Shown: positions 1 through 6,749 of the stretch, one piece after another
Position numbering within the stretch: position 1 is the first letter of the stretch
Layout of the letters: the number at the start of each line of letters is the position of its first letter
DNA from: an uncultured Collinsella sp.
Lineage (GTDB): Bacteria; Actinomycetota; Coriobacteriia; Coriobacteriales; Coriobacteriaceae
Reading direction: 5' to 3'
NCBI GenBank assembly: GCA_902494935.1
Contig: CABUVH010000034.1
Location: 1 to 14,470, forward strand
Length of the DNA: 14,470 nucleotides
The notes under the pieces: model-generated
What the model was told of the DNA's origin: nothing
The model's database searches: none
The model's input: the letters and a program-made list of their open reading frames with translations, nothing else
Translations under genes and position numbers: made by a program

Positions 1-36
1 CCCCCGCCGCACGAAGTGCGCAGCGGGGGTTTCTTG
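1..36. terminator. GC-rich hairpin at the end of the opp operon
   Basis: Bases 1-7 (CCCCCGC) pair with 23-29 (GCGGGGG). Inside this, 8-12 (CGCAC) pairs with 16-20 (GTGCG) around a three-base loop, with a two-base bulge at 21-22. On the plus strand the stem is followed by TTTCTT, so it looks like an intrinsic terminator for a convergent gene left of the window. For the opp operon, coming from the right, the stem is equally usable, but the T-tract it would need lies outside the window. It is probably a shared bidirectional terminator about 65 bp past the oppF stop. Confidence 0.7.
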
Positions 37-94
37 CATGTCCGAGGACGTTCTGAAAAGTAACTTCAGGGCGGGCCCGGACGATAACAACCGG

Positions 95-1123
95 CTACAA
101 GTCGATGTGCGATTCCTTGATCGGGAACGGCTCCGCGAAGTGGCAGGCGCAGCAGTGGCCCGGTGCGACTTCCTTAAACTCGGGAAGCTTCTCAGAGCAG
201 ATGCCCTGCGCGATCGGGCAGCGCGTGTGGAAACGGCAGCCGGTCGGCGGATCCAGCGGCGACGGCGGGTCGCCGGCGAGGATGATACGCTTACGGGTCT
301 TCTGGATATCCGGATCGGGAACCGGCACGGCAGACAGCAGCGACTGCGTGTACGGATGGTGAGGCTCGCTATAGAGCGTCTTCCAGTCCGAAACCTCAAC
401 CATCTTACCCAGATACATAACGGCAACGCGATCGGAAATGTGCTGCACGACGGACAGGTCGTGAGCGATAAACAGATACGCGGTACCGAACTTGTCCTGG
501 AGTTCCTTGAGCAGGTTCAGAACCTGGGCCTGAATGGACACATCCAAAGCGGAAACCGGCTCGTCGCAGATGATCAGCTTGGGCTTCAAAGCGAACGCGC
601 GGGCGATGCCGACACGCTGACGCTGACCGCCGGAGAACTCATGAGGATAACGGTTGATGTGCTCGGGGTTCAGTCCGACAACGTCGAGAAGCTCGCGGAC
701 GCGCTCAATGCGTTCCTCCTTGGTGCCCACGCCGTGAATGGTCATGGGCTCGGAGACGATCTCACCGATGGTCATACGAGGGTTGAGCGAAGCATAAGGA
801 TCTTGGAAGATAAACTGCATCTCGCGACGCATGTCCTTGATCTCATGCTTGCTCATCTCGGCAACATCTTTACCCTGGAAGAACACCTTACCGGCGGTCG
901 GCTTGGTCAGGCGCATGATAGTACGGCCCGTGGTGGACTTACCGCAACCAGACTCGCCAACCAGACCGAAGGTCTCGCCAGGATAAATCTCAAAAGAGAT
1001 GTCATTTACAGCAGAGACGACACGCTTGGAGAAGCGCTTGGCGAACATGCCGGACTCAGCGGGGAACTCCTTAGAGAGGTGCTCGACCTTCAGCAGCGGA
1101 GTACGCTCGTTGGTATCTGCCAT
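95..1123 (-). CDS. oppF: Oligopeptide ABC transporter ATP-binding protein OppF
   Basis: This is the second cytoplasmic ATPase of the peptide importer (342 residues). It pairs with OppD and uses ATP hydrolysis to drive uptake through OppB/OppC. Visible motifs are Walker A GESGCGKS (56-63), Q-loop Q107, signature SGGQRQR (164-170), Walker B ending in DEP (about 183-189) and H-loop H221. The C-terminal oligopeptide/dipeptide extension contains C296, C302, C309 and a CCAC group at 324-327, which resembles the 4Fe-4S motif of the DppD/OppD family. An in-frame extension to 1267 exists, but the ATG at 1123 is chosen because it overlaps the oppD stop as TAATG, a typical coupled start, and because the family similarity begins just after it. 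It is the last gene of the operon. OppD-type ATPases are very similar; position and sequence favour OppF. Confidence 0.95.
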   Translation of the reverse strand: MADTNERTPLLKVEHLSKEFPAESGMFAKRFSKRVVSAVNDISFEIYPGETFGLVGESGCGKSTTGRTIMRLTKPTAGKVFFQGKDVAEMSKHEIKDMRREMQFIFQDPYASLNPRMTIGEIVSEPMTIHGVGTKEERIERVRELLDVVGLNPEHINRYPHEFSGGQRQRVGIARAFALKPKLIICDEPVSALDVSIQAQVLNLLKELQDKFGTAYLFIAHDLSVVQHISDRVAVMYLGKMVEVSDWKTLYSEPHHPYTQSLLSAVPVPDPDIQKTRKRIILAGDPPSPLDPPTGCRFHTRCPIAQGICSEKLPEFKEVAPGHCCACHFAEPFPIKESHIDL

Positions 1124-2214
1124 TACGCCTCGCCTCCCTTCTTGGAATCCTTGCGCGTACGGGACGTCACAGGAGCGTTCTTGAGGAACTCGGGGTCGCC
1201 AGCGTAGTGGCACGCAGAATAGTGACCAGACTCGGTAACAAAACGCTCGGGGCGCTGCTTGCGGCACTTATCCGTCGCATAGGGGCAGCGAGGAGAGAAC
1301 ACGCAGCCCTCGGGCAGGTTCATGAGCGAAGGCGGGTTGCCATGAATCGGCGTAAGCGGCTTCTTCTCATCGATGGCCTGCTCCGGGATGGAGCGGATAA
1401 GGCCCCAGGTGTAGGGGTGGCGGCTCTCGTAGAAGATTTCCTCAGCAGTACCGAACTCGACGGGACGGCCGGCGTACATAACCATGATCTTGTCGGCCAT
1501 ATCAGCGACAACGCCCAGGTCATGGGTGATCATGATGATGGCGTTGCCGTTCTTCTCCTGCATTTCCTGCATAAGCTCAATAATCTGAGCCTGAATGGTA
1601 ACGTCCAGGGCAGTCGTGGGCTCGTCGGCAATCAAAATATCGGGATCGCAGGCAAGAGCCATGGCAATCATGACGCGCTGACGCATACCGCCAGAGAACT
1701 GGTGCGGATACTCATTGACGCGCTTCTCGGGCTCGGGAATACCAACGAGGTCCAAAAGCTCGGTGGCACGCTTGAGCGCCTCCTGCTTGGAGTAGCCGCG
1801 GTGCAGACGAAGACCCTCGCCCACCTGCTTGCCGATCTTATAGACCGGGTTCAAGGAGGTCATAGGATCCTGGAAGATCATCGCGATGTCGTTACCGCGA
1901 ATGTGCTGCATCTCTTCCTCGGTCATCTCGAGGATAGAACGACCGCGATAGCGAACGTCGCCGCCCTCGATCTTTCCCGGAGGCATCGAGATAAGACCCA
2001 TGATGGTCATGGCGGTCACGGACTTACCGGAGCCGGACTCACCGACGACGCCCAGGGTCTCGCCGCGATCGAGCGTGTAGGAGACACCGTCGACAGCGCG
2101 AACAACGCCATCCTCGGTGTGGAAATACATCTTAAGGTCATCGACCTCGAGCAGATGCTGGCCCTCGGGAACCGGCTGGTCCTTCAGGTCCACATAGTTC
2201 TTGTTCTTCTTCAT
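1123..2214 (-). CDS. oppD: Oligopeptide ABC transporter ATP-binding protein OppD
   Basis: This is the first cytoplasmic ATPase of the peptide importer (363 residues). It carries Walker A GESGSGKS (58-65), Q-loop Q115, signature SGGMRQR (174-180), Walker B ILIADEP (193-199) and H-loop H231. The C-terminal oligopeptide-transporter extension has C304, C310, C317 and C335 (spacing C-x5-C-x6-C-x17-C), which fits the 4Fe-4S site described in DppD-type ATPases. The ATG lies 2 bp after the oppC stop, with AAGGA about 9 nt upstream inside the end of oppC. Its stop shares one base with the oppF start, so translation of D and F is probably coupled. Length and motifs are normal for the family. Confidence 0.95.
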   Translation of the reverse strand: MKKNKNYVDLKDQPVPEGQHLLEVDDLKMYFHTEDGVVRAVDGVSYTLDRGETLGVVGESGSGKSVTAMTIMGLISMPPGKIEGGDVRYRGRSILEMTEEEMQHIRGNDIAMIFQDPMTSLNPVYKIGKQVGEGLRLHRGYSKQEALKRATELLDLVGIPEPEKRVNEYPHQFSGGMRQRVMIAMALACDPDILIADEPTTALDVTIQAQIIELMQEMQEKNGNAIIMITHDLGVVADMADKIMVMYAGRPVEFGTAEEIFYESRHPYTWGLIRSIPEQAIDEKKPLTPIHGNPPSLMNLPEGCVFSPRCPYATDKCRKQRPERFVTESGHYSACHYAGDPEFLKNAPVTSRTRKDSKKGGEA

Positions 2215-2216
2215 CC

Positions 2217-3152
2217 TTATGCGTCCTTCATCTTGACGTCGAGGGCGTCGCGCAGACCGTCACCCAGCAGGGTGAAGGCGAGCACCGTCGAGAGAATTGC
2301 CAGACCGGGCATGATCATCATCCAGGGAGCAGTCAGAAGATACTGCTGACCGTCCTGAATCATGGAGCCCCACGAAGGCGTAGGCGGAATAACGCCCATG
2401 CCGAGGAAGGACAGAGCGGACTCGGTCAGAATGGCGCCACCAATGTTCATGGTCGCGTAGACCACGATGGAGGCGACGGAGTTCGGGAAGATGTGACGCA
2501 CGACGATACGAGCATCAGATGCACCCATCGCGCGCGCAGCGTCAACATAATCGTTTTCCTTGACCGTCAAGATTGCAGAGCGGAAGACGCGCGCAATCGA
2601 AGGCCAGCCGAGAATGCCGATGGCAAAAAAGACGTTCTGAAGACCACGGCCGATAACGGCGATCATGGCGACAACGAAAAGCACGTACGGGAATGCCAGG
2701 AAGATATCCGCGCAGCGCATGATGATCGTATCCCAGATGCCGCCGTAGAAACCGGCCAGAGCACCCATGACCAGACCAATCACCGTGGAGATCGCAGTGG
2801 CCATAATACCGACGGAAAGCGAAACACGTGCACCGTAGATAACGCGGACGAGAATGTCGCGACCAAGGGCGTCGGTGCCAAACGGGTGCTCTGCACACGG
2901 AGCCATCAGCGACGTCTGGGCCATGGTGGTTGAGTCGGAAGCCGTTGGCGAACCGAGCCAGGGCTTAGCCCACAGATCTGCGGTCAGGGCAACCACAACG
3001 ACGATGATGATCCAGCAGACACCGATAACGGCGAGCTTGTTCTTACGAAGACGCTTAAAAGCGTCGCCCCACAGCGTGCGGGACTTGGCGGGAGCAGATG
3101 CGGCCTTGGTGGCGGTAGCCTGCTCCTGAGACTGAGAATCAGTTTCCTGCAT
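2217..3152 (-). CDS. oppC: Oligopeptide ABC transporter permease OppC
   Basis: This is an inner-membrane permease of the DPP/OPP family (311 residues) that forms the peptide channel with OppB. A polar N-terminus of about 40 residues precedes the first membrane segment (about 41-58). The family hallmark HPFGTDALGRDI is at 89-100. At least four further hydrophobic segments follow, and the EAA-type cytoplasmic loop that docks the ATPases runs about 205-225 (DAARAMGASD and onward). GGGAGGT lies 7 nt upstream of the ATG and supports the start. The gene follows oppB by 14 bp. A membrane protein of ordinary length; nothing odd seen. Confidence 0.95.
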   Translation of the reverse strand: MQETDSQSQEQATATKAASAPAKSRTLWGDAFKRLRKNKLAVIGVCWIIIVVVVALTADLWAKPWLGSPTASDSTTMAQTSLMAPCAEHPFGTDALGRDILVRVIYGARVSLSVGIMATAISTVIGLVMGALAGFYGGIWDTIIMRCADIFLAFPYVLFVVAMIAVIGRGLQNVFFAIGILGWPSIARVFRSAILTVKENDYVDAARAMGASDARIVVRHIFPNSVASIVVYATMNIGGAILTESALSFLGMGVIPPTPSWGSMIQDGQQYLLTAPWMMIMPGLAILSTVLAFTLLGDGLRDALDVKMKDA

Positions 3153-3166
3153 GAGACGTACCTCCC

Positions 3167-4204
3167 TTAGGCCTTATCCGACGGACCGCCAAGGCGGATG
3201 CGCGGGTCGAGGAATGCATAGCTAATGTCGACGAGCAGGTTGATCACCATGACGACGACGACGATGAGCGTAACGCCGCCCATAACGATGGGCCAGTCAC
3301 GCATGCTAATGGCGCGATAGACCTCATAGCCGATACCGGGCCAGTTAAAGACCGTCTCGGTCAGGATGGCGCCCGAAAGCATGCCGCCAAAGTCGACACC
3401 AATATAGGTAACGACGGGGATGAGTGCATTCTTAAGCGCATGCTTAATGATGATCGCGCGATTGGAGAGACCCTTGGCTTTTGCCGTACGGATGTAATCC
3501 TGGTTCATGACGTCAAGCAGCTGCGAGCGCATAATGCGTGCAGCATAAGCGGTCGAAACCGAAGCCAGCGTAATGGTCGGAAGCACATAGTGCATCCAAT
3601 CCTGATACTGAGAGCTGGCACCGCCGGCACCCGAGATCGGCATGGAGAATGCACCGCCCGTGGCGTCCTTGAGAATGACGCCAAAGAACAGTTGCAGCAA
3701 CATACCGAGCCAGAAGGCCGGGACGGCAACGAGGATCGACGTGGTGAGCGTTACCAAAATATCCCAGAAGGAATAACGCTTTACCGCCGAAATGATACCC
3801 GCACCGATACCCATGATTGCCTCGAGCACGATGGCGCACGCGGCAAGTTTGACCGTATACGGATACTTCTGGGCAAAGATTTCCGTAACCGGCAGCTTGC
3901 GCTGATACGAATTGCCCAGATCGCCATGAAGCAGGCCGTTCATGTAATACAAGTAACGGTCCACGAGCGACGTTTGAACGGGGTCGCCGTTCTCGTCAAG
4001 GATCGCGTTGCCGTCCTCGTCCGACTGGACCAAGTGATAGCGGACGCGAAGCTGAAGCTCCACCTCGGGGGACAGAGCCTTGTCTCCACCGATCAGCTTG
4101 ATCGGATCTCCCGGCACGATATTCTGGAGGGCGAACAAAATCAGCGTAACGCCCAAAAACACCGGGATGAACTGAAGCACACGTTTAACGATGTACTTAC
4201 CCAT
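3167..4204 (-). CDS. oppB: Oligopeptide ABC transporter permease OppB
   Basis: This is an inner-membrane permease (345 residues) and partner of OppC. The N-terminus MGKYIVKRVLQFIPVFLGV is typical of the OppB/DppB family. Membrane segments are seen at about 10-30, 118-140, 148-176, 207-222, 260-282 and 306-332. The EAA-type loop for ATPase contact is at about 241-263, and FLDPRIR near the end is a family signature. The external loop after the first helix carries an acidic stretch with DEDGN and DENGD at residues 62-74, which looks like an insertion. GGGGAG lies 4 nt before the ATG. The gene follows oppA after a 156-bp gap that holds a hairpin. Confidence 0.94.
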   Translation of the reverse strand: MGKYIVKRVLQFIPVFLGVTLILFALQNIVPGDPIKLIGGDKALSPEVELQLRVRYHLVQSDEDGNAILDENGDPVQTSLVDRYLYYMNGLLHGDLGNSYQRKLPVTEIFAQKYPYTVKLAACAIVLEAIMGIGAGIISAVKRYSFWDILVTLTTSILVAVPAFWLGMLLQLFFGVILKDATGGAFSMPISGAGGASSQYQDWMHYVLPTITLASVSTAYAARIMRSQLLDVMNQDYIRTAKAKGLSNRAIIIKHALKNALIPVVTYIGVDFGGMLSGAILTETVFNWPGIGYEVYRAISMRDWPIVMGGVTLIVVVVMVINLLVDISYAFLDPRIRLGGPSDKA

Positions 4205-4234
4205 ACCACTCCCCTATCTAGGGATTAACCTAAA

Positions 4235-4264
4235 TGGGATGCCGATCGCCAGACCGGCATCCCA
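4235..4264 (-). terminator. Intergenic hairpin between oppA and oppB, probable attenuator
   Basis: A perfect 10-bp stem (4235-4244 TGGGATGCCG with 4255-4264) encloses a 10-nt loop, 97 bp past the oppA stop and 31 bp before the oppB start. On the transcribed strand it is followed only by ATTTAGG, a poor T-tract. It is therefore more likely a partial terminator or an RNA stabiliser than a full stop. Such hairpins between the binding-protein gene and the permease genes commonly let the receptor be made in excess. I saw no convincing separate promoter for oppB in 4265-4360. Confidence 0.6.
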
Positions 4265-4360
4265 AAATTACCATCAGCCAGTTTACCCCAGGTTAGGGAG
4301 AACTGTATGTTTCCCATGAGGTCTACGTAAATACTTGACCCTCACGGAAGCTGCAAACTC

Positions 4361-6037
4361 TTAGGCGAGCTCAGCGGTACCCAGATCGGCGTGCTTCTGC
4401 GGATCGACATAGAGGTGCTTGATGCGATCGGAGCCGGCGATGGTGTGCGTGTAGAACATCACCGGGATGACCGGGCAGTCGGCAGCGACCATTGCATCGG
4501 CCTCCTGCATCTTAGCGACGCGCTCTTCGTCGTCAACCGTGGTACGGGCCTCATCGACCTTGGCGTCGAACTCGGGGTTGTTGTAACCAGAGCGGTTGTC
4601 GCCACCGAGGGAGTCGGAGTGGAACAGCGGATACAGGAAGTTGTCCATGATCGGGTAGTCAGCAATCCAACCCAGACGACCGAACTGATAGTTAAAGTTC
4701 TGATACTGCTCGAGCAGGGCAGACCACTCGGGGGTATCGGAGACAGCGGTAACGCCAACCTTGGCGAGGTCGCCGATGATGGACTCCATGATCTCCTTGT
4801 GGCCACCGTCCTGGTTGTAGGAAAGGGTCACGTTGATGCCACGGTCGCCGTTAGCGCCAGCAGGAGCAACCTTGTCGAGGTACTCGTTAGCCTTGTCGAC
4901 GTCGTAGGCGCAGAACTCCCATGCGCCCTCCTTGTAGCCATCGATGCCCGGAGGAACAATGCCGTCGGCAGGGGTACGGGTACCCTTGAAGTTGGTCTTG
5001 CAGATGGCCTCACGGTTGATGGCCAGGGAGATACCCCTGCGCAGGTCGGCGTTGTTGAACGGCTCGGCCGTGTTGTTGCAGGTCAGGTAGTAGGTGGAAG
5101 GCTCGGCGCCGAGCAGCATGCGCTCGCCGTCACCCATGGTGTAGCCGTCCTTGGACACGCCGCGATCCTTCTTGGCGGCGTCAATCTGAGCAACGGGAAC
5201 GTCGCAGACATCGAGGTTACCGGCCTGGAACTCCTTGTAAGCGGTCTCCATGTCCTTGATGACCTGGAAGTGGATGCCATCGATCTTGGCCTTGTCGCCA
5301 TAGTAATCGTCGAACTTCTTGAGGTTGATCTCCTGACCATCCTCCCACTTGCCGTCCATCATGAACGGGCCGTTACCGACCGGTGCAAGGTAGAAGCTCT
5401 TGACATCGGACTCGGCGCACTCGGGAACCGGGGCCAGAGCCGGGTGAGAGGCGACGAAGGGGAAGTCGGCGTAAGCGGAAGACAGCTTGACGACGAGGGT
5501 CTCATCGTCGGGGCAAGTAACACCGCTGAGCTCGGTAGCGTTACCGGCAAGCAGGTCGTCATAGCCCTCGACCATGGAAAGGTGATAGGAGACCTCGGAA
5601 GGGCCGTACTCGGTAGCGATGGCCGACTTGGTGTTGACCAGACGCTCCCAACCGAGCTTAAAGGACTTGGAGGTAACGTCGTCACCGTTGTGGAACTTGG
5701 CCTTCTTGATCTTGAAGGTAAACTCGGTGGCGTCGTCGTTGGCCTCAAAGGACTCGCAAGCCAGCGGGACGATCTCGCCCTTCTCGGCGTCATAAGAGGT
5801 CAGAGCGTCAAAGAGCTGGTACTCGACCTGAGTGCCCTGGTCCTCCTGGACATTGTAGGGGTCGATGCAGACCGGGTTGTTGATGTAGAAGTTCAGCGTC
5901 GAACCGGACTCAGAACCGGAAGCGTCGCCGCCCTTCTTGCCGCATGCGGCAAGAAAAGCCATGGAGCTCGCAGCGAGGGTGCCGCCAACAAAGGCGCGAC
6001 GACCCATAACGGGCTGGTGGAACATAGAATCAGCCAT
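4361..6037 (-). CDS. oppA: Oligopeptide ABC transporter substrate-binding lipoprotein OppA
   Basis: This is the extracellular peptide receptor of the importer (558 residues, family SBP_bac_5). The N-terminal signal has MGRRAFVGG at 11-19 (twin arginine R13-R14 followed by x-F-V), a hydrophobic stretch, and a lipobox LAAC with the lipidated cysteine at C32. A Gly/Ser-rich linker follows. The signal therefore looks like a Tat-type lipoprotein signal rather than a plain Sec one. The mature part has the family layout, including the PVGNGPFMM stretch in the middle and a long C-terminal lobe. AAGGAGGA lies about 4-5 nt upstream of the ATG at 6037, one of the strongest ribosome sites in the window, in line with a highly made receptor. 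It is the first gene of oppABCDF. Peptide specificity cannot be read from the sequence; dipeptide or other solute receptors of this family look alike. Confidence 0.94.
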   Translation of the reverse strand: MADSMFHQPVMGRRAFVGGTLAASSMAFLAACGKKGGDASGSESGSTLNFYINNPVCIDPYNVQEDQGTQVEYQLFDALTSYDAEKGEIVPLACESFEANDDATEFTFKIKKAKFHNGDDVTSKSFKLGWERLVNTKSAIATEYGPSEVSYHLSMVEGYDDLLAGNATELSGVTCPDDETLVVKLSSAYADFPFVASHPALAPVPECAESDVKSFYLAPVGNGPFMMDGKWEDGQEINLKKFDDYYGDKAKIDGIHFQVIKDMETAYKEFQAGNLDVCDVPVAQIDAAKKDRGVSKDGYTMGDGERMLLGAEPSTYYLTCNNTAEPFNNADLRRGISLAINREAICKTNFKGTRTPADGIVPPGIDGYKEGAWEFCAYDVDKANEYLDKVAPAGANGDRGINVTLSYNQDGGHKEIMESIIGDLAKVGVTAVSDTPEWSALLEQYQNFNYQFGRLGWIADYPIMDNFLYPLFHSDSLGGDNRSGYNNPEFDAKVDEARTTVDDEERVAKMQEADAMVAADCPVIPVMFYTHTIAGSDRIKHLYVDPQKHADLGTAELA

Positions 6038-6069
6038 GCCATCCTCCTTATGAGATAGGACAAAGAAAT

Positions 6070-6107
6070 GTTCAGTCGGACATATGTCGAGACAATCCGA
6101 TCCGAAC
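6070..6107 (-). promoter_or_regulatory. Hairpin in the oppA leader
   Basis: In the transcribed strand GTTCGG (complement of 6102-6107) pairs with CTGAAC (6070-6075) with one G-U pair. After a bulged A, TCGGA pairs with TCCGA, leaving a 15-nt loop. The wobble pair works only in the minus-strand RNA. The structure ends about 20 nt before the oppA ribosome site. The loop side overlaps a perfect palindrome GACATATGTC (6079-6088), which could instead be a protein site. The role is inferred. Confidence 0.35.
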
Positions 6108-6136
6108 CATCAAAACGCCGCCCGCTGCTATGGCTG

Positions 6137-6165
6137 GTTATGCACAACGGACCAACGTTTCGCAA
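6137..6165 (-). promoter_or_regulatory. Candidate oppA promoter
   Basis: On the minus strand TTGCGA (6165-6160) and CATAAC (6142-6137) are separated by 17 nt. Each matches the sigma-70-type consensus at four of six positions. Transcription would start near 6130, giving a leader of about 90 nt that includes the hairpin at 6070-6107. A promoter is expected here because the secG terminator lies just upstream. Other AT-rich hexamers in 6165-6275 are possible alternatives. Confidence 0.3.
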
Positions 6166-6275
6166 TACAGTAGCGCATTTTATGCACGATTTGGGGCTAA
6201 TTCCGGTTAACGGTCGAGAATTTCTTTAGTTGGGCGAAGTATGTGGGGATATTTTGACTCTGTTACAAATATGTA

Positions 6276-6305
6276 AACAAAAAGGGTCCCGCACCTGCGA
6301 GACCC
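6276..6305 (-). terminator. Intrinsic terminator of secG
   Basis: In the transcribed strand GGGTCTCGC pairs with GCGGGACCC (one G-U pair) around a tetraloop, followed directly by TTTTTGTT. The stem covers 6284-6305 and the T-tract 6276-6283. It lies 25 bp after the secG stop. It separates secG from the opp operon. Confidence 0.85.
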
Positions 6306-6330
6306 ATTGCAAACGTATATAAGCCGATGC

Positions 6331-6585
6331 TTAGTAGCCGACGATGCCCTGCGGGAAGAAGAACATGCACAGGACGACGCACACGGCAAAAACAACGGCC
6401 ATAATTACCGTCAGGCGATCGAGGTTCTGCTCCATGACGCCCGTGGCAGAGCTGGAGTTATACAGCGAGCTAGCGATCATATCCGAAACGCCGGTGCCCT
6501 TACCGGAATGCATCAGGACGAGAATCGTCAGCGCCACGGCAGAGACAGCCCAAACGACAAACAGAAGAATCTGGAACGGACCCAT
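6331..6585 (-). CDS. secG: Preprotein translocase subunit SecG
   Basis: This is a small membrane subunit of the SecYEG export channel (84 residues, normal for Gram-positive-type SecG). It has two membrane segments, at about 5-25 and 58-78, joined by a loop with the conserved glycine-rich part HSGKGTGVSD (26-35). AAGGAG lies 7 nt before the ATG. The gene stands alone between the gpmI terminator and its own terminator, so it should be a single-gene transcript. In many Actinomycetota secG directly follows tpiA; here gpmI lies between them. Confidence 0.93.
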   Translation of the reverse strand: MGPFQILLFVVWAVSAVALTILVLMHSGKGTGVSDMIASSLYNSSSATGVMEQNLDRLTVIMAVVFAVCVVLCMFFFPQGIVGY

Positions 6586-6621
6586 AGATAAGCTCCTTAA
6601 TAGAACAGTTCAAACTCCAAT

Positions 6622-6630
6622 ACTGTACCA
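6622..6630 (-). promoter_or_regulatory. Possible extended -10 promoter of secG
   Basis: The minus strand reads TGG-TACAGT, an extended -10 pattern, about 30 bp before the secG ribosome site. No good -35 is seen 17 nt further up. A promoter must lie between the gpmI terminator (6690) and secG unless the terminator leaks. This is the best candidate I see in that 100 bp. Confidence 0.25.
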
Positions 6631-6689
6631 CAATCCCCCGCTCTCCCCTACCTGCCACTCAAGGACGGGGTGGAAATGGCAGAAATACC

Positions 6690-6724
6690 AAAAAGGGGGT
6701 TGTCCGGTTGTGGACAACCCCCTT
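6690..6724 (-). terminator. Intrinsic terminator of the pgk-tpiA-gpmI operon
   Basis: A perfect 13-bp stem (6693-6705 with 6712-6724) encloses a 6-nt loop. In the transcribed strand it ends in CCCCCTTTTTGG, giving a five-T tract. It starts 25 bp after the gpmI stop. It is the strongest terminator in the window. Confidence 0.9.
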
Positions 6725-6749
6725 ACTAGAAAACGGTATTTGTTTTCTA

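Noticed and set aside
38..1207. 389-residue plus-strand frame opposite oppF
   Set aside because: Antisense shadow of a clear ATPase gene; no domain seen.
4391..6058. 555-residue open frame on the plus strand opposite oppA
   Set aside because: It mirrors oppA codon for codon, has no ribosome site or recognisable domain, and is explained by high-GC codon use that avoids stops on the opposite strand.
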